28,346 nucleotides of DNA, from contig DGWL01000015.1 of NCBI GenBank assembly GCA_002396125.1, forward strand, positions 16,207 to 44,552, given 5' to 3'. Below are positions 15,462 to 24,203 of the stretch, in pieces (position 1 is the stretch's first letter; each line of letters opens with the position of its first letter). The stretch is from Porphyromonadaceae bacterium UBA4259. Lineage in GTDB: Bacteria; Bacteroidota; Bacteroidia; Bacteroidales; Muribaculaceae. The notes under the pieces were generated by a model, which was not told where the DNA came from, made no database searches, and was given only the letters and a program-made list of their open reading frames with translations. A program made the translations under genes and the position numbers.

Positions 15462-15491
15462 ATATTCAAGTCACACGGCTGAATCTCATTA

Positions 15492-16523
15492 TTATTTGCT
15501 GAACCCATTCCAGCCTTGAGCGCGGATTTCCAGTTCGGCATCATCACGAGTGACTAGGCGCGAGCCTAGTTCGGGCTTGGTGATGCGACCAATCAATCGT
15601 GCGGTTTTCATTGTCACCACCTTTTCATGGTCGGTGAGTGGAACAGTGAACAGCAATTCATAGTCCTCTCCGCCATTCATGGCTGCGGTGACGAGGTTCA
15701 TGTTCAGTTCCTCGGCCATAACGGCTGTTTGATAGTCGATGGGAATTCGGTCCTCATAGATGCGGCAACCTGCATTGCTCTGCTTGCATATGTGCAGCAG
15801 TTCGCTCGAGAGTCCGTCGCTGATGTCCATCATAGCTGTGGGGTGTATTCCCAGTCCGCGCAACTCGGCAATAACATCGGCGCGAGGTTCAGGCTTGAGC
15901 TGGCGCTCTAGCAGATACTCACGACCGGCAAAGTCGGGTTGGAAATCATTGCCTTGGCCTGCACTGGCTTCGCGCTCGCGCTCAAGCAGTTGCAAGCCCA
16001 TGTAGGCAGCGCCAAGGTCGCCGCTCACCATCACCAGGTCGGTATCGCGGGCACCATTGCGATAAACAATTTCATCCTCGCTGGCTTCTCCCAAGCAAGT
16101 GATGCTGATGAGAAGACCAGTTACCGATGCCGATGTGTCACCACCCACCAGGTCTACGCCATAGCGTTCGCATGCAGCATAAATACCCGAGTACAGCTCG
16201 GTGATGTGCTCCACGGTGAAGCGTTTGGAAATTCCCAGCGACACAGTAATCTGTCGTGGAGTGCCATTCATTGCATAAACATCACTCAGGTTCACTGCCA
16301 CAGCTTTATAGCCCAAATGCTTGAGTGGGGTATAGGTGAGGTCGAAGTGTATGCCCTCGAGCAATAAGTCGGTTGTTATCAAGGTTTTCTTTTCACCATA
16401 GTCAACTACTGCGCAATCATCGCCCACGCCCCGCAGGGTAGAGGTGTTCTTTATCTTAAAACCACGGGTCAAGCTGTCAATTAGCCCAAATTCTCCTAAG
16501 CTTGAAATTTCGGTTTCGCTCAT
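15492..16523 (-). CDS. thiL: Thiamine-phosphate kinase
   Basis: ThiL phosphorylates thiamine monophosphate to the active diphosphate using ATP. The product is 343 aa from the ATG at 16523. An upstream in-frame ATG (16553) lies inside the arm of an RNA hairpin and would add MQLLDFKQIT, so the shorter form (MSETEISSLGEFGLID) is preferred. Motifs of the PurM/ThiL fold: GVGDDCAVV (Mg-ATP binding), TTDLLLEGIHFD, NLSDVYAMNGTP, GGDTS, MDISDGLSSEL and NGGEDYELLF. It is the last gene of the sppA-lpxK-PNP-thiL operon and converges with the HU-LysM gene; 30 nt separate the stop codons with no obvious terminator. Confidence 0.95.
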   Translation of the reverse strand: MSETEISSLGEFGLIDSLTRGFKIKNTSTLRGVGDDCAVVDYGEKKTLITTDLLLEGIHFDLTYTPLKHLGYKAVAVNLSDVYAMNGTPRQITVSLGISKRFTVEHITELYSGIYAACERYGVDLVGGDTSASVTGLLISITCLGEASEDEIVYRNGARDTDLVMVSGDLGAAYMGLQLLEREREASAGQGNDFQPDFAGREYLLERQLKPEPRADVIAELRGLGIHPTAMMDISDGLSSELLHICKQSNAGCRIYEDRIPIDYQTAVMAEELNMNLVTAAMNGGEDYELLFTVPLTDHEKVVTMKTARLIGRITKPELGSRLVTRDDAELEIRAQGWNGFSK

Positions 16524-16540
16524 TGTAATTTGTTTAAAAT

Positions 16541-16589
16541 CAAGAAGCTGCAAGACTTTGATGATGTTGTGCGGCCTGGCAGCTTCTTG
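16541..16589 (-). promoter_or_regulatory. Intercistronic hairpin between PNP gene and thiL
   Basis: A perfect 11-bp stem CAAGAAGCTGC / GCAGCTTCTTG pairs 16541-16551 with 16579-16589 around a 27-nt loop. On the minus strand it is followed by ATTTTA. It lies wholly in the 93-nt gap and could reduce transcription into thiL or protect an mRNA 3' end. Confidence 0.5.
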
Positions 16590-16616
16590 TGGTTGAAATG
16601 TGTGTGTCGTTTAGTT

Positions 16617-17459
16617 TTATACTTCGTCAATTCGGCTTATCATTTCTTTAACAAGGAATGCCATTACAGGAGCTGCCTTGGTGGCTGCTTGTTGAACTTC
16701 CTCGTGCGACACATCGACAAAGATGCCCTCGCCACCAAGGTCGGTGATGACACTGAGGCCAAACACTTCCATGTCGGCATGGCGAGCAACTATCACCTCG
16801 GGCACTGTGCTCATGCCCACGGCATCACCACCTATACGGTAGAAGTAGCGATATTCCGATGGGGTCTCAAACGTTGGCCCTTGAGTGCCCACATACACGC
16901 CTTCCATGAGCCTGATATTATTTTCCTTGGCAATTGAGCGTGCCATGTCGGCTAGGCGATGGCTGTAGGCCTCGTTCATTGCCGGGAAGCGTTCACCAAG
17001 CTCGTCGAAATTCTTTCCACGAAGCGGATGCTCGGGGAAGAGGTTGATGTGGTCGGTGATAAGCATCACGTCACCCACGCGGAAGTTGGGATTCATTCCG
17101 CCGGCAGCGTTGCTCACGCACAACACTTTCACGCCAATGGCTTTCATCACGCGCACAGGGAATGTGGCCTCTTTCATCGAGTAGCCCTCGTAGAAGTGGA
17201 AACGACCTTGCATTGCCATGACGTATTTGTTGCCAAGATTACCGAAGATGAGCTGTCCCTTGTGGCCCTCAACTGTAGAGATTGGGAAATTGGGAATCTC
17301 GCCATAGGGGATTGCCATCTTAACGTCGATGTCGTTTACTAAACCTCCAAGCCCTGAGCCTAGAATAATTGCCACTTTAGGCATTTCGCCGCCCACTTTT
17401 TCCTTAATGAACGTGGCGGTTTCTTGAATCTTTTCTAGCCAGTTAGTTTCTTGAGTCAT
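16617..17459 (-). CDS. punA: Purine-nucleoside phosphorylase (trimeric type)
   Basis: The enzyme cleaves purine (deoxy)nucleosides with phosphate to base and (deoxy)ribose-1-phosphate. At 280 aa it has trimeric-PNP motifs: ILGSGLGGL (32-40, phosphate Ser), GRFHFYEGY (85-93, His88), SNAAGGMNP (116-124), GVYVGTQGPTFETPSEYR (187-204, with E198) and GDAVGMSTVPEV (211-222). The base-binding Asn of the human enzyme (N243) aligns with D240 in SVITDLGGEG, which may change base preference. It is the third gene of the sppA operon, 90 nt after lpxK and 93 nt before thiL. Membership of the PNP family is secure; inosine/guanosine use is assumed from the family. Confidence 0.92.
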   Translation of the reverse strand: MTQETNWLEKIQETATFIKEKVGGEMPKVAIILGSGLGGLVNDIDVKMAIPYGEIPNFPISTVEGHKGQLIFGNLGNKYVMAMQGRFHFYEGYSMKEATFPVRVMKAIGVKVLCVSNAAGGMNPNFRVGDVMLITDHINLFPEHPLRGKNFDELGERFPAMNEAYSHRLADMARSIAKENNIRLMEGVYVGTQGPTFETPSEYRYFYRIGGDAVGMSTVPEVIVARHADMEVFGLSVITDLGGEGIFVDVSHEEVQQAATKAAPVMAFLVKEMISRIDEV

Positions 17460-17549
17460 AATGCTATTGTTTTTGAGTTATTAAATGTTTCAATTTTTTT
17501 TGAGTGGTGCTTGCCTCTCATTCACTCAGCACACATGCTGCGTTTCAGG

Positions 17550-18665
17550 TCACTCAATGCCCTCAATCTTCTTTTGCAACTCATAGATGAAGTCGCGGTC
17601 CTCATAGTTGAGGAAGTCGGCTTGAATGGGAATAAAGTAGATGCTGTTTTGCCTTGTGGGTGGAAAATAGGGGCTGTTGAGAATGCGCACCGCGTCCTTC
17701 TCGGTTGTGACAATGTATTTGCGTTTACCTTCAAGCTCATGGAAGAGCTTAAAGATATAACGAAAGTCGTCGCGTGTGTAGGTGTGGTGGTCATCGTAGT
17801 GGATAACCTTCAGCCTGGTGCCAAACTGCTTGAGATACTTGGCAAATGGGCGAGGGTTGGCTATGCCGGCGATGCCCAGGATGAGGTCGTCTTCGTCGAG
17901 CCAGTTAAGCGATGTGAGGTCGGGATTTCCTATGGGGAATACCGGTTCGGGCGCACCATAGCGTACCTTGGTGAAATAGAGTTGTTGGAACTTGAACAAG
18001 TCCATGTGCTCCTTCATCATGCGCATGTCAACAGGCTTAATGTCGTCGGGACACTTGGTCACTACCACCATGTCGCACTTGAGAATGCGGTCGGCGGGCT
18101 CTCGCAGTGTGCCTAGGGGCAACAGCTTGTCGGCGTGTGGCGGACGGTTGTAGTCAATCATCACCACACTCACCTTTGGCTTTACATAGCGGTGCTGCAT
18201 TGCATCGTCGAGAATAATCAGGTTAATCTCGGGATTGATGCGCAACAGCTTCTTGATGCCTTCGCGGCGATCCTCACTCACCGCCACTGTGATGAGACCA
18301 CGAAACTTGCGATATATTTGGTAGGGCTCATCACCCAGGTCAACTGGCGACAGGTTATCACTGGCTAGCACGAACCCCTTGGTGCGGCGCTTGTAGCCAC
18401 GACTCAGCACAGCAATATCATACTTGCGGCACAGTCGTGATACAATGTATTCCACATGGGGCGTCTTGCCGGTGCCTCCCACCGTAACGTTGCCTATGGT
18501 GACCACCGGCACGTCAAACTCTTCCTGTTTGAGTAGGCCGGTGTTGAAACCCACTTGCCGCAACCACACGCCTGCCCCATAGGCCCACGATAGCGGGGTG
18601 AGGAGCACGCGCTCGGTAGCGCCAAGCACCTTGCGGCTTGCTTTTATAAACTTATCTAAATCCAT
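17550..18665 (-). CDS. lpxK: Tetraacyldisaccharide 4'-kinase (lipid A)
   Basis: LpxK phosphorylates the 4' position of the lipid A disaccharide on the inner face of the inner membrane, giving lipid IVA. At 371 aa it has an N-terminal hydrophobic/amphipathic region (about 20-45), Walker A GNVTVGGTGKTPH (58-70) and the family motif ILDDAMQHRYVKP (usual form DDGFQHR). Bacteroidetes lipid A is often 4'-dephosphorylated later, but the kinase is still needed for Kdo addition by WaaA, encoded further right in this window. It lies 50 nt downstream of sppA in the same operon. Confidence 0.95.
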   Translation of the reverse strand: MDLDKFIKASRKVLGATERVLLTPLSWAYGAGVWLRQVGFNTGLLKQEEFDVPVVTIGNVTVGGTGKTPHVEYIVSRLCRKYDIAVLSRGYKRRTKGFVLASDNLSPVDLGDEPYQIYRKFRGLITVAVSEDRREGIKKLLRINPEINLIILDDAMQHRYVKPKVSVVMIDYNRPPHADKLLPLGTLREPADRILKCDMVVVTKCPDDIKPVDMRMMKEHMDLFKFQQLYFTKVRYGAPEPVFPIGNPDLTSLNWLDEDDLILGIAGIANPRPFAKYLKQFGTRLKVIHYDDHHTYTRDDFRYIFKLFHELEGKRKYIVTTEKDAVRILNSPYFPPTRQNSIYFIPIQADFLNYEDRDFIYELQKKIEGIE

Positions 18666-18715
18666 CAGTTTGTATTGATGTTCAATCTTGCGCTTATGCT
18701 AGGCAAATTGCTTTT

Positions 18716-20515
18716 TTAGAAGTTAATCTCAATTGGCTCCATGATGCAGAGTAAGCGGTCGCGACCCAGGATTGCCTGCAACTGCTCATAGCAGGTGTAG
18801 AACATGCCCATGCGCTGACGCAGGTCGTTCTCTTGCTTCATCTTGTACATTGTGCCAAACATTTTGTAGAACGACATCTCCATGTCGGGATAGTCGACGG
18901 TGGTGTAATTGCCCTCCTTGAGTTTTGCTTGCTTGGCAACCCACTTCACGGCATCGCCCAAGCCACCCAGCTCGTCAACTAGGCCAATTTGCTTGGCAGT
19001 AACAGCATCCCACACGCGCCCCTCGGCAATACTCTTGATAGAGTCTTGCGATACCTTGCGGCCGGTGGCGCAGCGATTGGTGAATGTCTCATAGCCGCGG
19101 TTTACCATGCGTTGCAGTGCTGCTCGCTGGCTCTCGGTGAGAGGCTTAAACTGGGTTGCTATAATAGCGTTGGGATTAGTTGAAACTTCTTCAAACTTTA
19201 CTCCCAGCGTGTTGTTGAAAAGGTTGCTGGCACAAGGAATCATGCCAAAGATGCCAATGCTGCCGGTGATGGTGAGGGGCTCGGCAAAGATGCGTTGGGC
19301 ACCCGACGAAATGTAGTAGCCACCCGATGCTGCATAGTCGCTCATCGACACTGCCAGAGGCTTGCCGGTGCTCTTGAAATCCTCAAGTGCTTTCCAAATC
19401 ACCTCGCTGCCAAACGCGCTGCCGCCCGGTGAGTTTACTCTCAGCACCATGCCTTTAACGTTGTCGTCGAGTTGGAGTTTGCGTATTGTTTGTGCCAAGT
19501 CTTCGCTAGTGATGCCATCCTCGTTCATGCCGGGAACTGAAGGACTTCCGTCAATCTCGCCAGTGGCATATACCACAGCAATGTGTTCACCTGATGTGCC
19601 GATTGGCATTGATGAGTTGGCAACGATATCCTCGGCGGTCACAAGCTTCAGGTCTTTATCTTTTTCAACCTCGGTGAGGGCACGAAGCTTGTCTTCCATT
19701 TCAGTGCGATAGCAGGTGCGGTCAATGAGCTTGTTGGCCTTAAGCTCGTCGCTGGTCATGACAGCCATTACGCTGTCGGCCAGTGTGTTGAATTTGGCGG
19801 GGGCTATACCGCGCGATTTTGCCATGTCGCTTGAAATCACGTTCCACAGGCTGCCCAGGTAGTGCTCTTGCTGCAGGCGGTTGGCCTCGCTCATGCTCTC
19901 GAGCATGAATGGTTCAACGGCACTCTTGAATGTTCCCACTCTCACAACTTGCATTTCCACGCCCACCTTGTCGAGAAGCTTCTTGAAATAGGGAGTTGCC
20001 GATGCCAAGCCATGAATGTCGACCGAGCCCTCAGGGTTGAGGAAAATGCTGTCGGCAACGCTGGCAAGGTAGTAGTCGCCCTGTGCGATACCCTCGTCGC
20101 CAAAGGCGTAGATGAATTTCTTGCTGGCTTTGAAGTCTTCGAGCGCTTTGCGCAATTCCTGCAGTGACGCCATGCCGGCACCCAAGCCGCGGCAATCAAT
20201 GTAAATGCCCTTTATGTTTTTGTCTTCCTTAGCCAGTTTCAAGCCCTGGATGAGCGTGTTCAGGCTTTGGCTTGGTGCTTGTTGTGGCATGAACATTTTC
20301 AGCTGGCTTGCGCCTGGTGCTTCTCGCTCATTAAGCACACCTTCTAGCCTCAAGTACATGATTGAATTCTTTTCTACTTTGGCATTTCCCATTGAGCTCG
20401 ACAATGAGCCAAAGATGATAAAACTCATCAATACCGACACGAGTGTCACGAAAATTAATGCCAAAAACGCGCCTACAAATGAGCCGCATACAATCAGGAA
20501 GAACTTTTTTAACAT
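18716..20515 (-). CDS. sppA: Signal peptide peptidase SppA, 67K type
   Basis: This inner-membrane serine protease degrades cleaved signal peptides. At 599 aa it is the tandem-domain 67K form. One N-terminal helix spans about 5-36. The first half carries the general base K197 (VGTFKSAVEPF, E. coli K209) and the second half the nucleophile S397 (SDYAASGGYYISSGA, E. coli S409); NSPGGSAFGSE (361-371) is the oxyanion region. It is the first gene of the operon with lpxK, PNP and thiL. Its predicted mRNA begins with a stem-loop (20597-20625). Confidence 0.95.
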   Translation of the reverse strand: MLKKFFLIVCGSFVGAFLALIFVTLVSVLMSFIIFGSLSSSMGNAKVEKNSIMYLRLEGVLNEREAPGASQLKMFMPQQAPSQSLNTLIQGLKLAKEDKNIKGIYIDCRGLGAGMASLQELRKALEDFKASKKFIYAFGDEGIAQGDYYLASVADSIFLNPEGSVDIHGLASATPYFKKLLDKVGVEMQVVRVGTFKSAVEPFMLESMSEANRLQQEHYLGSLWNVISSDMAKSRGIAPAKFNTLADSVMAVMTSDELKANKLIDRTCYRTEMEDKLRALTEVEKDKDLKLVTAEDIVANSSMPIGTSGEHIAVVYATGEIDGSPSVPGMNEDGITSEDLAQTIRKLQLDDNVKGMVLRVNSPGGSAFGSEVIWKALEDFKSTGKPLAVSMSDYAASGGYYISSGAQRIFAEPLTITGSIGIFGMIPCASNLFNNTLGVKFEEVSTNPNAIIATQFKPLTESQRAALQRMVNRGYETFTNRCATGRKVSQDSIKSIAEGRVWDAVTAKQIGLVDELGGLGDAVKWVAKQAKLKEGNYTTVDYPDMEMSFYKMFGTMYKMKQENDLRQRMGMFYTCYEQLQAILGRDRLLCIMEPIEINF

Positions 20516-20596
20516 AGCGCTAAAATATTAATTTTAAATCACTTGTGATGGTGTTGACCATCCAGGGTGAATGTGGTTTATAATCTCGTTTTGTTC

Positions 20597-20637
20597 TTGC
20601 ATGCAGCGCACTGCTTGTCATGCAATCTACAAAGATA
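20597..20637 (-). promoter_or_regulatory. sppA -7 box and 5'-end stem-loop of its leader
   Basis: On the minus strand, TATCTTTG (20637-20630) matches TAnnTTTG, so transcription should start near 20624. The first bases of that RNA form a stem TTGCATG (20625-20619) with CATGCAA (20603-20597), enclosing a second stem GCAG/CTGC with loop TGCG. About 80 nt more precede the ATG at 20515. No good -33 box is visible. Confidence 0.5.
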
Positions 20638-20716
20638 GGAAATAATTTTGCAATAGCATCGCTAATTTCGATTTTTCTTTTCATTTTTTTTGAAAAAGTG
20701 TTTTTTTCGTGAAATA

Positions 20717-20759
20717 AAACAATCCGTAGCACCTTGATGGGTGACACTACGGATTGTTT
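20717..20759. terminator. Terminator of the PD40-amidase operon
   Basis: A perfect 13-bp stem AAACAATCCGTAG / CTACGGATTGTTT pairs 20717-20729 with 20747-20759, with a small inner CACC/GGTG stem. On the minus strand TTTTATTTC follows. It lies 45 nt after the amidase stop codon and upstream of the sppA promoter. Confidence 0.85.
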
Positions 20760-20804
20760 CTTAATTATAATAATCTTGCTTTGTCGGTCGAGAAGAATTA
20801 GTTT

Positions 20805-23357
20805 TTATTCTCCGCCCAAGATTATCTTATACACGGCTGTCACGTCGGCTGAGTTGATGGTGTTATCATTATTTTGGTCACCATTAACTAGCGAACTGTT
20901 GTCGTTGTTGAGGATAAACTTGTAGAGAGCCGTGACATCGGCGCTGTTGCACAAGCCATCGCCGTTGACATCACCCTTCACCACATCGTCGGCGGGAATG
21001 TCGTCGACTTTGGCGGTTTGAACCGCTGTGCGGTCGTAGTGAACATACTTGATATTGTCAAACATGATGTCTCCATCCCATGCTTGAACAGGCAATAACT
21101 CGCCGTTGTCGTCATATTCCTCATCGGTGTTATAGTGGCGCATATAGAACGAGTCGTAGCACCACTTTTGGGCTGAGCCGATTTCTTCGCCCTCGCCGGT
21201 GAAATGAACGAAAGGATCGTTGTAGATGTCAAATGCCATGGTCTTCCACCCGCGGAAGTCGAGAACAAGGGCTTCGTTCTGGATGAGGCCCGAGGCTCCA
21301 CTGCCGTTGAGGCGAATCATGTGGGCCACGCTGTTGTTGGAGCCATCGCCGTACACTTCGCACTGCAGCACTGCGTCGTAGCTGTCGCTGCGGTAGTCGT
21401 TCTGGCTATAACTGCGATATTCGCGAATTTGCCATGGGCCATCGCATTCCTGGTTGTATTCATAGTGTAACAAGAACGACGATGTGAGATCGGTGCGGCT
21501 AGTGGTAGTGCTGGTGGTGATATAGTTGGAATTGGGGTCGGCTACACCATCCTTCGAAGTTGTGTGGGTTGTCGAACCTGAGCCGTCGGGGCTCCACCAG
21601 TGACCTATTGCCGAGCCGTCTTCTATCATAGTCGACGAGATGACGGGGCGATACTCGGTCATGAAGCGCACGCGCCGCTGAATGGTGCTGGTGTTGCCAG
21701 AGAGGTCGGTAAACTCGCCATTTACCTCAAAGCGATAGGTCTTGTCGAGCTTAAGGTCGGTCATGGGGTAGAAGTGAATTACCGATGCGTCGCGAACCAC
21801 AGCGTGGGTTATCTTACCTTCTACGGTTTCGCCGTCGGCACACTTGAGCACAATCACGTCGGTGGCATTGTCATCGTTCCAGGCAAGTTCCTCATTGAAT
21901 TCAACGCGAATTGCCGGGCGCAGCGTGTAGAGCATAGTCTCGCCTTCGGCCGGTGTGCTGCCGGCGATGAATGGGGCTTCCAGGTCGGCGGGCACTGTCA
22001 TGAAGTTGACCACGTAGTTCCCACCTTCTTCACCATCGTTGTCGCCGTCAAGGAACTGGTCGGTCTGTGAGTTCTTGGCTATCGAGCCGTCGATAGTGAT
22101 GGTGTAGCTCATGTCATCAAGCAGGTTGCCAATGCCAATGCGCAGTGTGTAGTCGTTATCCCACGAGAGGCCAACGTTGCCATTGTTATTAATTGAGAAG
22201 GCTTGCTCAACCGTCTCGCGGTTCATGTTGCGTGAGAAGGTGAGAATGATGTCGTTGATAAGCTTCACATGGTCGGGGTCGGCAACGTTAATCGACGACA
22301 CCACAGCAGGTGCGCTCGATGTGAGTTCTACATTTGCCCAGGTCACATTATCGCCGGCCAGACCTTGTGCGTCATGCTGCATCGTTACAGTCTTTGTCGC
22401 GGTGGTGTAACCGGGGCAGCTGTAGGTGATTTCGTAGGTCTCTCCCGGTGTGAGTCCTTCAAAGAGGAAGAATCCGTTATGAACCAGGTCGTCGCTGTTT
22501 ACATAGTTGTGAAAGAGTGACTCATAGCTGTCGGTAACAATCGTCTGCCCGTTGCATGTCACACTCACGTTGTCGATGGGTTGGCCGTTCTCACTGTTCT
22601 TGACTACGCCGGCGAGCATTACTTTCTCGGGGCGCTCAAGCTGGCGATATTCCATGATTGAACGGAATGTGCCAAATGCCTCTAGCCTCTTGTAGCTCTC
22701 ATTGATGTTGAGCGCTTGCTGCATGGGTAGGGTGTGGAAACCGCCCTCGCTCAGCAGCGATGCCATGACGGTGCGACGGTTCACCGAGAGGTAGGGATAC
22801 TGGTTGGCGTGAGTTGAAGGTGATGGGTCATACCAGCAACGGTCATACCAGTTGCCACGAGTGCTGGTTTCGTACATCACGCCAGTTAGGTTGGGAGTGA
22901 GAATGTCGCCATAGGCCTTGCCGCCATGGGGTGTTTTCTCAATCTCCACGCCATTTTTGCGCCAGCCGCCAAAGAGCATCAGTGTGCTGTTGGTGTTACC
23001 ACCGGCATCGCTGTGGATTGAATAGAAAAAGTCGGCGCCCCAGGCATTAGCCATGTCGGAGCGTTCTTCAAGGCTCACGTTGTCCTGATCATCGTCGCGG
23101 GTCATCTGTATGTTCTCATCGGTGGCGGTGGTGTATTGCATGAGGTATTCTCGGGTTGCAAGACCCACGCGAAGCACCTTTTGTGCCTCGGTATAGCCAT
23201 ACATGCCCTGGTTCTCGGTGCGGCTGTGCCCCGGGTCAATCCATAGCTTGAAGTCGCCCCAGTCGGCTTTTTCCTGTGCGTTAATAACACCACTCGTTGC
23301 GAAGCAGCCTAGTGCAGCCACAATCGCTATTTTGGTAAAGTTCTTCATAGCTGCCAT
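20805..23357 (-). CDS. Secreted N-acetylmuramoyl-L-alanine amidase with Ig-like domains and dockerin
   Basis: This is an 850-aa secreted protein (847 aa if it starts at M4, ATG 23348). A signal peptide ends near INA (27). Residues about 36-238 are an Amidase_3 domain with zinc ligands H44 (WIDPGHS), E57 (YTEAQ) and H115 (YSIHSD) and the catalytic Glu E204 (LSEGGFH), so it should cut the amide between MurNAc and L-Ala. A carboxypeptidase-regulatory-like beta domain follows (about 246-330), then two Big_5-like Ig modules (about 350-455 and 470-590) and a beta-rich region with a calcium-poor jelly-roll look (595-780). The C-terminus (792-850) is a type I dockerin-like pair of Ca loops (GDVNGDGLCNSADVTAL and GDQNNDNTINSADVTAV). 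It starts 3 nt after the PD40 gene, so the two are one operon. Zinc residues are intact. Self-wall or foreign-wall use is open. Confidence 0.85.
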   Translation of the reverse strand: MAAMKNFTKIAIVAALGCFATSGVINAQEKADWGDFKLWIDPGHSRTENQGMYGYTEAQKVLRVGLATREYLMQYTTATDENIQMTRDDDQDNVSLEERSDMANAWGADFFYSIHSDAGGNTNSTLMLFGGWRKNGVEIEKTPHGGKAYGDILTPNLTGVMYETSTRGNWYDRCWYDPSPSTHANQYPYLSVNRRTVMASLLSEGGFHTLPMQQALNINESYKRLEAFGTFRSIMEYRQLERPEKVMLAGVVKNSENGQPIDNVSVTCNGQTIVTDSYESLFHNYVNSDDLVHNGFFLFEGLTPGETYEITYSCPGYTTATKTVTMQHDAQGLAGDNVTWANVELTSSAPAVVSSINVADPDHVKLINDIILTFSRNMNRETVEQAFSINNNGNVGLSWDNDYTLRIGIGNLLDDMSYTITIDGSIAKNSQTDQFLDGDNDGEEGGNYVVNFMTVPADLEAPFIAGSTPAEGETMLYTLRPAIRVEFNEELAWNDDNATDVIVLKCADGETVEGKITHAVVRDASVIHFYPMTDLKLDKTYRFEVNGEFTDLSGNTSTIQRRVRFMTEYRPVISSTMIEDGSAIGHWWSPDGSGSTTHTTSKDGVADPNSNYITTSTTTSRTDLTSSFLLHYEYNQECDGPWQIREYRSYSQNDYRSDSYDAVLQCEVYGDGSNNSVAHMIRLNGSGASGLIQNEALVLDFRGWKTMAFDIYNDPFVHFTGEGEEIGSAQKWCYDSFYMRHYNTDEEYDDNGELLPVQAWDGDIMFDNIKYVHYDRTAVQTAKVDDIPADDVVKGDVNGDGLCNSADVTALYKFILNNDNSSLVNGDQNNDNTINSADVTAVYKIILGGE

Positions 23358-23360
23358 GAT

Positions 23361-24203
23361 TTAATAGTTGAGATTAATAATGTAGATAGCTCCGTCGGTG
23401 TCGTTGTCAAATGCCACGCGCTTGCCGTCGGGCGAGACTGCAATAGTTACCGGTATCACGTCGCTGCCGGGAGTGATGTTCACTGAGCTGCCCTTGTCGA
23501 TGTTCACGCAGTAAATGTCGCTGCTGGTGAAGCGGTGCCCGTCGTCAACAATGCTGGTCATGAGCAGGTTGCGGCTGTCGGGGAGCCACGAGGCATGCGA
23601 CCCCTTGCCCAGTTCTTGCAGCCCCGAGCCATCGGCGTTGCACACAAAGAGCCCCTTGGTCACAATCTGGAAAGCGATTTTCTTGCCATCGGGCGATAGG
23701 GTGGGATTTATTACCCATTTGCCGGCATAGTCGCTAAGACCGGCAATTAGCGAGGTGGCGTTTTGTGGCTCGTCAAGCATGAGCCGGTAGACGCTAGATG
23801 CTCCCATCGCTGTCGAACGCTTGAAGTTGCGCACAGCACTTGCCACTTGGCGCGATGTGCCTGTGGCTATGTCAACTTGCTCAATGCGAGTCATGCGCCT
23901 GCCGTTTTCCAGGCTGTAGGGTGTGCATGTGATTTCCCGGTTGTTGTTCCAGCGCATCATGTAGCCGGCGCCGGGCTCGTTCGACACCTGCTTGAGATTT
24001 GAGCCGTCGGCTCGCGCAACCCAAATGCCAATGTAGTTGTCGCCTGTTACAGCCAGCACGCTGCCATCGGGCGACCACACCGGTGCCATGAGACCATGTT
24101 CGGCTTTGATGAGCAGTTGCGGCTCGCTCCAGGATGTGGGCTGTGCAAGCACGCCGAGTGATGGCAGCAATAATGCTGCCGCAATGATTAGTTTTCTTTT
24201 CAT
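23361..24203 (-). CDS. Exported PD40/TolB-like beta-propeller protein
   Basis: This is a 280-aa exported protein. Residues 1-20 form a signal peptide (MKRKLIIAAALLLPSLGVLA, cleavage near LAQ). PD40 (WD40-like) blades are marked by VWSPDGSVLAVTG (42-54), TLSPDGKKIAFQ (168-179), SWLPDSRNLLMTS (205-217) and VSPDGKRVAFDND (256-268). There is no N-terminal TolB domain, so a Tol-Pal role is unlikely; such small propellers usually serve as binding modules. The gene directly precedes the amidase-dockerin gene (3-nt gap), suggesting a shared role in the envelope or at the surface. I found no perfect TAnnTTTG box upstream; ATACTTTG on the minus strand at 24320-24313 is a shifted near match. Confidence 0.85.
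   Translation of the reverse strand: MKRKLIIAAALLLPSLGVLAQPTSWSEPQLLIKAEHGLMAPVWSPDGSVLAVTGDNYIGIWVARADGSNLKQVSNEPGAGYMMRWNNNREITCTPYSLENGRRMTRIEQVDIATGTSRQVASAVRNFKRSTAMGASSVYRLMLDEPQNATSLIAGLSDYAGKWVINPTLSPDGKKIAFQIVTKGLFVCNADGSGLQELGKGSHASWLPDSRNLLMTSIVDDGHRFTSSDIYCVNIDKGSSVNITPGSDVIPVTIAVSPDGKRVAFDNDTDGAIYIINLNY

Noticed and set aside
16552..16578. TPP riboswitch before thiL
   Set aside because: The loop of the intercistronic hairpin is too short and lacks the conserved THI-box core; such riboswitches normally precede thiamine synthesis or transport genes.
17527..17540. CAGCA/TGCTG hairpin between lpxK and the PNP gene as a terminator
   Set aside because: Five base pairs with no T-tract on the transcribed strand; more likely chance.
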